Part shown: piece after piece, positions 8,976 to 11,938 of the stretch
Numbering within the stretch: position 1 is the stretch's first letter
Layout: every line of letters begins with the position of its first letter
Source: Syntrophomonadaceae bacterium
Lineage (GTDB): Bacteria > Bacillota > Syntrophomonadia > Syntrophomonadales > Syntrophomonadaceae
Direction: 5' to 3'
NCBI GenBank assembly: GCA_030526885.1
Contig: JAUNBV010000001.1
Location: 1 to 11,938, forward strand
DNA length: 11,938 nucleotides
Translations under genes and position numbers: made by a program
Notes under the pieces: model-generated
Database searches by the model: none
Told to the model about the DNA's origin: nothing
What the model saw: only the letters and a program-made list of their open reading frames with translations

Positions 8976-9620
8976 TTAGGTTAGCGGGTAATGGAAAACC
9001 GCCAGCACACCTTGGCTGACGCTCACCTCGCCCATTTCCTGCAACATAACATTGGATACCGCAAAGGGATCGTACTGAGTTAGCACCGCGTCCCGCAGCG
9101 GATACTCGAAACCCCTTAGCCCCACCCCCGCCGCCTGCGGGGTCAGCGGCAGCAACGATACCGTGTCGCCGGGAGTTCCGTTGAGCAGTAGCTTGTCCCT
9201 GCACAGATATACGCGCAAAGCGGCGGATATATAACACACCGCCGCCCCGTGTTCGAGCACCGGCAATCCGGCCAGGAGATTGCTGAAGCTGAAATCGAGC
9301 CGTCCCCCCAGCGCCCCGACGATCATAATATCGGAAGCCCGCTGCTGCAAAGCCAACTCCAGCGCCAGCTGCAAATCGGTAGCGTCCTTGCGCGGGGGAT
9401 GGAGCCGCATGGCTACCCCCTGCCGCTCATAAAACGCTTTCACCTCCGGGCGGATAGAATCCATATCGCCCACGATGAAATCCGGCTTAAGCCCCATGCG
9501 TCGGGCATAATTGGCTCCGCCGTCGGCACAGATAATGAGCTGCGCCCCCGCCAAGAGCGGCTTCAGGCGCGGCAGGCTGCCGTATTCACCGTTGGCCATA
9601 ATCAAAACCCGCATAAACAT
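8976..9620 (-). CDS. thiN: thiamine pyrophosphokinase (thiamine diphosphokinase)
   Basis: This enzyme transfers pyrophosphate from ATP to thiamine to make thiamine diphosphate. The 214-residue length is normal. Motifs seen are CADGGANYA (31-39), the metal-binding GDMDS (51-55), the PPRKDATD loop (75-82) and GALGGRLDF (102-110). The C-terminal beta domain carries GLRGFEYPL and FAVSN (186-190). The GGRLD motif is normally followed by His; here it is Phe110. Two starts, ATG at 9620 and ATG at 9614, follow the same GGGAG site with 4 and 10 nt spacing; they cannot be separated by eye. The frame runs much further upstream, but that part is antisense to ogt. It is the first gene of the operon with cdaA. 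No TPP riboswitch fits in its very short leader. Confidence 0.9.
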   Translation of the reverse strand: MFMRVLIMANGEYGSLPRLKPLLAGAQLIICADGGANYARRMGLKPDFIVGDMDSIRPEVKAFYERQGVAMRLHPPRKDATDLQLALELALQQRASDIMIVGALGGRLDFSFSNLLAGLPVLEHGAAVCYISAALRVYLCRDKLLLNGTPGDTVSLLPLTPQAAGVGLRGFEYPLRDAVLTQYDPFAVSNVMLQEMGEVSVSQGVLAVFHYPLT

Positions 9621-9631
9621 ACAGCTCCCGC

Positions 9632-9657
9632 TTATTGTTATTATGATATCACAATAA
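9632..9657. promoter_or_regulatory. imperfect palindrome overlapping the thiN -10 element
   Basis: TTATTGT (9632-9638) and ACAATAA (9651-9657) are perfect complements with 12 nt between them. Two further symmetric matches occur inside, so 9 of 13 positions per half match. It covers the proposed -10 and start site of the operon, which is where a repressor would act. The region is AT-rich, so chance is possible and no known regulator is recognised. Confidence 0.3.
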
Positions 9658-9670
9658 CCGCCGCAAATAA
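9643..9670 (-). promoter_or_regulatory. candidate promoter of the thiN-cdaA-cdaR-FAD-glmM-glmS operon
   Basis: On the minus strand an extended -10, TGATATCAT (core TATCAT at 9643-9648), lies 16 nt from a weak -35, TTATTT (9665-9670). Initiation would fall around 9636, roughly 16 nt before the first thiN ATG. The -35 is poor, so the call rests on the extended -10 and the position. Confidence 0.45.
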
Positions 9671-9752
9671 ACACGCGCTCAAAACTCATCATTGGTAATG
9701 TGCGGCAATGCTTATGGTAAGATAAGAGCCAGACGGTTGGGGGGGGATTGCC

Positions 9753-10223
9753 ATGAAGTATGTCGGCTATTATGAAACGGCGGCGGGCCGGATAGGGATC
9801 GCGGAAGAAAACGGCTACATCACCGAGGTGTCTTTGCGCGCCGATAAAGCGCCGCCCGGCGCGGTGGCGCAGGAAACCCCGCTGCTTAAGCGGGCGGCGC
9901 GGCAGTTGGAGCAATACTTCGCGGGGGAGCGGCGGGAGTTTGATTTGCCGTTGGCCCCGGCAGGAACGGAGTTTCAGCGGCGGGTATGGTCGGCGCTGCA
10001 AACCATTCCTTATGGGGAGACCAGGAGCTACGGGGAGATTGCGGCCCAGACCGGCAACCCCAAAGCCTGCCGCGCGGTGGGCATGGCCAATAACCGCAAC
10101 CCCATCGCCATCATCATCCCCTGTCACCGCGTTATCGGCGCGGATGGCAGCCTGACCGGCTACGGCGGGGGTGTGCCTATGAAATCGCGCCTGCTGGAAC
10201 TGGAGGCGGGCGCGAAGGGTTAA
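9753..10223 (+). CDS. ogt: methylated-DNA--[protein]-cysteine S-methyltransferase (Ogt type)
   Basis: A suicide DNA-repair protein that moves alkyl groups from O6-alkylguanine in DNA to its own cysteine. The 156-residue length matches short Ogt proteins. The active site PCHRVIG places the acceptor at Cys124. Before it are the DNA-binding helix-turn-helix region FQRRVWSALQTIPYGETRSY (74-93), the RAVGMANNRNP arginine-finger segment (107-117), and after it GSLTGYGGG. The start at 9753 follows a G-rich run (GGGGGG) 6-7 nt upstream. The N-terminal domain is short and variable as usual. It is divergent from thiN and ends tail to tail with the permease gene, sharing the bases TTAA. Confidence 0.95.
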   Translation: MKYVGYYETAAGRIGIAEENGYITEVSLRADKAPPGAVAQETPLLKRAARQLEQYFAGERREFDLPLAPAGTEFQRRVWSALQTIPYGETRSYGEIAAQTGNPKACRAVGMANNRNPIAIIIPCHRVIGADGSLTGYGGGVPMKSRLLELEAGAKG

Positions 10224-11527
10224 AGCAGCCAGTATTTGAGCAGGAACAGCAAAGCCAGTACGCATATCAGCACGTTCAAGTCTTTGTGCTTCTCCCTGCC
10301 CCCGCATAATTTGAGTACCACATAAGCGATGATGCCAAAGCCGATGCCGTCCACCACGCTGGAGGAAAAGGGCATTATCATGATGGTGAGGAAGGCCGGG
10401 ATGCCCTCGGACAGATTGTTAAAATTGATTTTAGCCAGCGGGGTAATCATGTACACGCCCACCATCACCAGCGCCGGGTTGGTGGCGGCGTCGGGAACCA
10501 TCGCCAGCAGCGGGGCCATGAACATGGCGGCGATGAAACAGACCGCCACCACCAGCGAGGTCAGCCCGGTGCGGCCCCCGGCCGTGACCCCGGCAATGGA
10601 TTCCACGAATATCACCTGCGGCGAACTGCCCAGGCAGGCGGAGGCGGTGGTGCCCACCGTGTCGCACAGCATGGCGCGCTTGGCCGGCGGGAAGCGGCCC
10701 TCGACCGGCAACGCCCCTACCTTGGAGGCGTATCCGATCAGGGTACCGGCGGAATTGAACATGCCGATGAGGGTAAAGGTGAACACCGCCGCCAGCATAT
10801 CGAACGACCATATTTCACTGAAATCAAATTGCATGAAGGTGGGAGCCAGCGACGGGGGCAGGCTGACCACCGCCGACGGCATCTCCGTCACGCCCATGAA
10901 TATCCCGATAACGGTGGTAATGATTATCCCCAGCAGCAGGGCCATGGTGTTCTTGCGCACCATGAAACAGGCGGTGATGGCCAGCCCTATGCAGGCCAGC
11001 AGCGGCCCCGGCTCGCTCAGTACGCCCAGGGTGATGAGGTTGCTGGGTTCGGATACGATGATGCCCGCGTTTTTCAGCCCGATGCTGGCGATGAAAAGGC
11101 CGATGCCGGCGGTGATAGCGTTTTGCAGTGAATCCGGCATTTGCTGGATTACCTTTTCCCGCAGGTTCAGCGGCGAAATGATGAGGAATACCAGGCCGGT
11201 AAGAAAGCACGAAGTGAGGGCGAATTGCCAGGAATGGCCCATGTTCACCACTACGTAGTAGACGAACAGCGTGTTTAAGCCCATCCCCGCCGATACCACC
11301 AGCGGCAGGCGCGCCCACCATGCCATGAGACCGGTGGAAATGGCCGTGGCGAGGGCGGTAGCGCTAAACACCGCGCCGTAGTCCATCCCCGCCGCGACCA
11401 GGATCGCCGGGTTCACGATCAATATGTAGGCCATGGTGAAAAAGGTGGTTATCCCCGCCACCACTTCGGTCTTTACGGTGCTGCCCCGCGCCTCGATTGC
11501 AAAGAAACTATTCAGCCATTGTTGCAT
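10220..11527 (-). CDS. NCS2 family permease, AzgA/PbuG-like (purine transporter)
   Basis: A 435-residue polytopic membrane protein with about 12-14 hydrophobic segments. The start matches the AzgA-like branch: FFAIEARGSTVKTEVVAGIT, then TMAYILIVNP (31-40). This branch takes up adenine, guanine or hypoxanthine with protons. A VESIAGVTAGGRTG segment (308-321) keeps the conserved Glu309. Some usually invariant positions differ: the family's APGMGLNA appears as SAGMGLNT (79-86), FDTxGTLIG as FNSAGTLIG (257-265), and the serine/threonine-rich segment before the VES motif as GSSPQVIF. The substrate is therefore uncertain. GAGG lies 7 nt before the ATG at 11527. The last 4 nt overlap the ogt end. 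The leader is too short (about 35-40 nt) for a purine riboswitch. Confidence 0.92.
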   Translation of the reverse strand: MQQWLNSFFAIEARGSTVKTEVVAGITTFFTMAYILIVNPAILVAAGMDYGAVFSATALATAISTGLMAWWARLPLVVSAGMGLNTLFVYYVVVNMGHSWQFALTSCFLTGLVFLIISPLNLREKVIQQMPDSLQNAITAGIGLFIASIGLKNAGIIVSEPSNLITLGVLSEPGPLLACIGLAITACFMVRKNTMALLLGIIITTVIGIFMGVTEMPSAVVSLPPSLAPTFMQFDFSEIWSFDMLAAVFTFTLIGMFNSAGTLIGYASKVGALPVEGRFPPAKRAMLCDTVGTTASACLGSSPQVIFVESIAGVTAGGRTGLTSLVVAVCFIAAMFMAPLLAMVPDAATNPALVMVGVYMITPLAKINFNNLSEGIPAFLTIMIMPFSSSVVDGIGFGIIAYVVLKLCGGREKHKDLNVLICVLALLFLLKYWLL

Positions 11528-11570
11528 CAGCCGGCCTCGTTTCGTGTATTTTCATAAATATATGTATCAT

Positions 11571-11599
11571 ATTCTATCGGCAGGATGGTTTTTCGTCAA
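11571..11599 (-). promoter_or_regulatory. sigma-A promoter of the NCS2 permease gene
   Basis: The minus strand reads TTGACG (11594-11599), a 17-nt spacer, then TAGAAT (11571-11576): one mismatch to consensus in each hexamer with ideal spacing. The start would be near 11564, about 37 nt before the ATG. It overlaps the promoter of the divergent gene. Confidence 0.7.
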
Positions 11600-11613
11600 T
11601 GCAATGCTATAAT
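11586..11613 (+). promoter_or_regulatory. extended -10 promoter of the Gate-domain protein gene
   Basis: The plus strand carries TGCTATAAT (extended -10, core TATAAT at 11608-11613) with a weak -35, TGGTTT (11586-11591), 16 nt upstream. The start would be near 11620, about 27 nt before the ATG at 11647. It overlaps the permease promoter on the other strand, so the two may compete for RNA polymerase. Confidence 0.6.
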
Positions 11614-11646
11614 GAAAGGAATAAAACCTAAAGCGGAGAGAGAATT

Positions 11647-11938
11647 ATGTCATCCACTTGGATAGTGGTTAAACGCGGGGCCTTGAATGGTCTGACGGTG
11701 AGTTGGGAACTGGCAAAGGTAGTTATCCCCGTATACTTTGCAGTGGCGGTTTTGCAGTATATGGGCGTGCTGGGCTGGCTGGCCGGGTATCTGGAGCCCA
11801 TAATGCGGTATCTGGGATTGCCGGGCGAGGCCGCCCTGCCCATAATCTTGGGCTATACCGTGAATATATACGCCGCCATCGGCGCGGTGCTGCCGCTGGG
11901 GTTGACCACGCAGCAGATAACGGTCATCGCCGCCATGC
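11647..11938 (+). CDS. Gate-domain (nucleoside recognition) membrane protein, 3' end cut by window
   Basis: Ninety-seven codons are visible from the ATG at 11647 with GGAGAG about 7-8 nt upstream. The N-terminal region, GALNGLTVSWELAKVVIPVY (residues 11-30), leads into a hydrophobic helix, then GVLGWLAGYLEPIMRYLGLP, then a second hydrophobic stretch (PIILGYTVNIYAAIGAVLPL). This pattern of an amphipathic P-x-hydrophobic helix followed by the G-L-P-G-E-A-A-L-P motif is typical of the Gate domain shared by SpmA/SpmB, YjiH-like proteins, nucleoside transporters and FeoB. The full protein and its subgroup cannot be decided from this fragment. It is divergent from the purine permease, which may hint at related regulation (inference). 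Confidence 0.78.
   Translation, partial: MSSTWIVVKRGALNGLTVSWELAKVVIPVYFAVAVLQYMGVLGWLAGYLEPIMRYLGLPGEAALPIILGYTVNIYAAIGAVLPLGLTTQQITVIAAM

Noticed and set aside
8950..9237. Upstream extension of the CdaA frame
   Set aside because: It covers the intact thiN coding region in another frame and would add an Arg/Gly-rich non-homologous segment. The GTG at 8949 has a proper GGAGG and gives the family length.
9621..9660. TPP riboswitch before thiN
   Set aside because: The leader is only about 20 nt and the conserved TPP riboswitch core does not appear.
9621..10307. Upstream extension of the ThiN frame
   Set aside because: It is antisense to ogt and crosses the intergenic promoter region. The added residues have the composition of a shadow frame.
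11528..11570. Purine riboswitch before the permease
   Set aside because: The distance from the promoter to the ATG is under 40 nt, too short for the aptamer, and no such core is seen.

Overview
The window is a compact chromosomal stretch from a GC-rich, low-redundancy genome. It most likely belongs to a Gram-positive (Firmicutes/Clostridia-type) anaerobe. The evidence is the cdaA-cdaR-glmM-glmS gene order, a small clostridial-type 2[4Fe-4S] ferredoxin, strong purine-rich GGAGG ribosome binding sites, and sigma-A type promoters. I cannot place it to genus from sequence alone.

Layout, left to right. (1) The minus-strand 3'-truncated gene at 1-1035 encodes a DUF4143-type P-loop ATPase with its own promoter. 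(2) A 376-bp gap holds that promoter and a terminator. (3) A 58-residue 2[4Fe-4S] ferredoxin (1412-1588, minus) sits behind a perfect TTGACA-17-TATAAT promoter. (4) An 82-residue protein of unknown function (1859-2107, minus) follows. (5) A tight six-gene minus-strand operon runs from 9620 down to 2258 and is closed by a strong terminator at 2195-2230. Its order is thiamine pyrophosphokinase, diadenylate cyclase CdaA, its regulator CdaR, a COG2509-type FAD protein, GlmM and GlmS. All junctions are 23-26 nt gaps or 20-23 nt overlaps. (6) Divergent from thiN is an Ogt-type O6-alkylguanine-DNA alkyltransferase (9753-10223, plus). It ends tail to tail, sharing TTAA, with an NCS2/AzgA-like purine permease (10220-11527, minus). 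(7) Divergent from the permease, and sharing an overlapping promoter region, is the start of a Gate-domain (nucleoside recognition) membrane protein that runs off the window.

Functionally the core is cell-wall precursor supply coupled to c-di-AMP signalling. GlmS makes glucosamine-6-P and GlmM converts it to glucosamine-1-P for UDP-GlcNAc. CdaA makes c-di-AMP at the membrane under CdaR control, and in other Firmicutes GlmM itself binds and restrains CdaA. The two additions are thiN at the head of the operon and a FAD oxidoreductase inserted between cdaR and glmM. No glmS ribozyme, TPP riboswitch or purine riboswitch fits in the short leaders seen here.

I see no CRISPR array, rRNA, tRNA, insertion sequence or clear novel defence system. 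This is mostly an ordinary housekeeping region. The points worth a second look are the operon composition, motif departures in the permease and ThiN, an orphan small protein, and two divergent regulatory regions.
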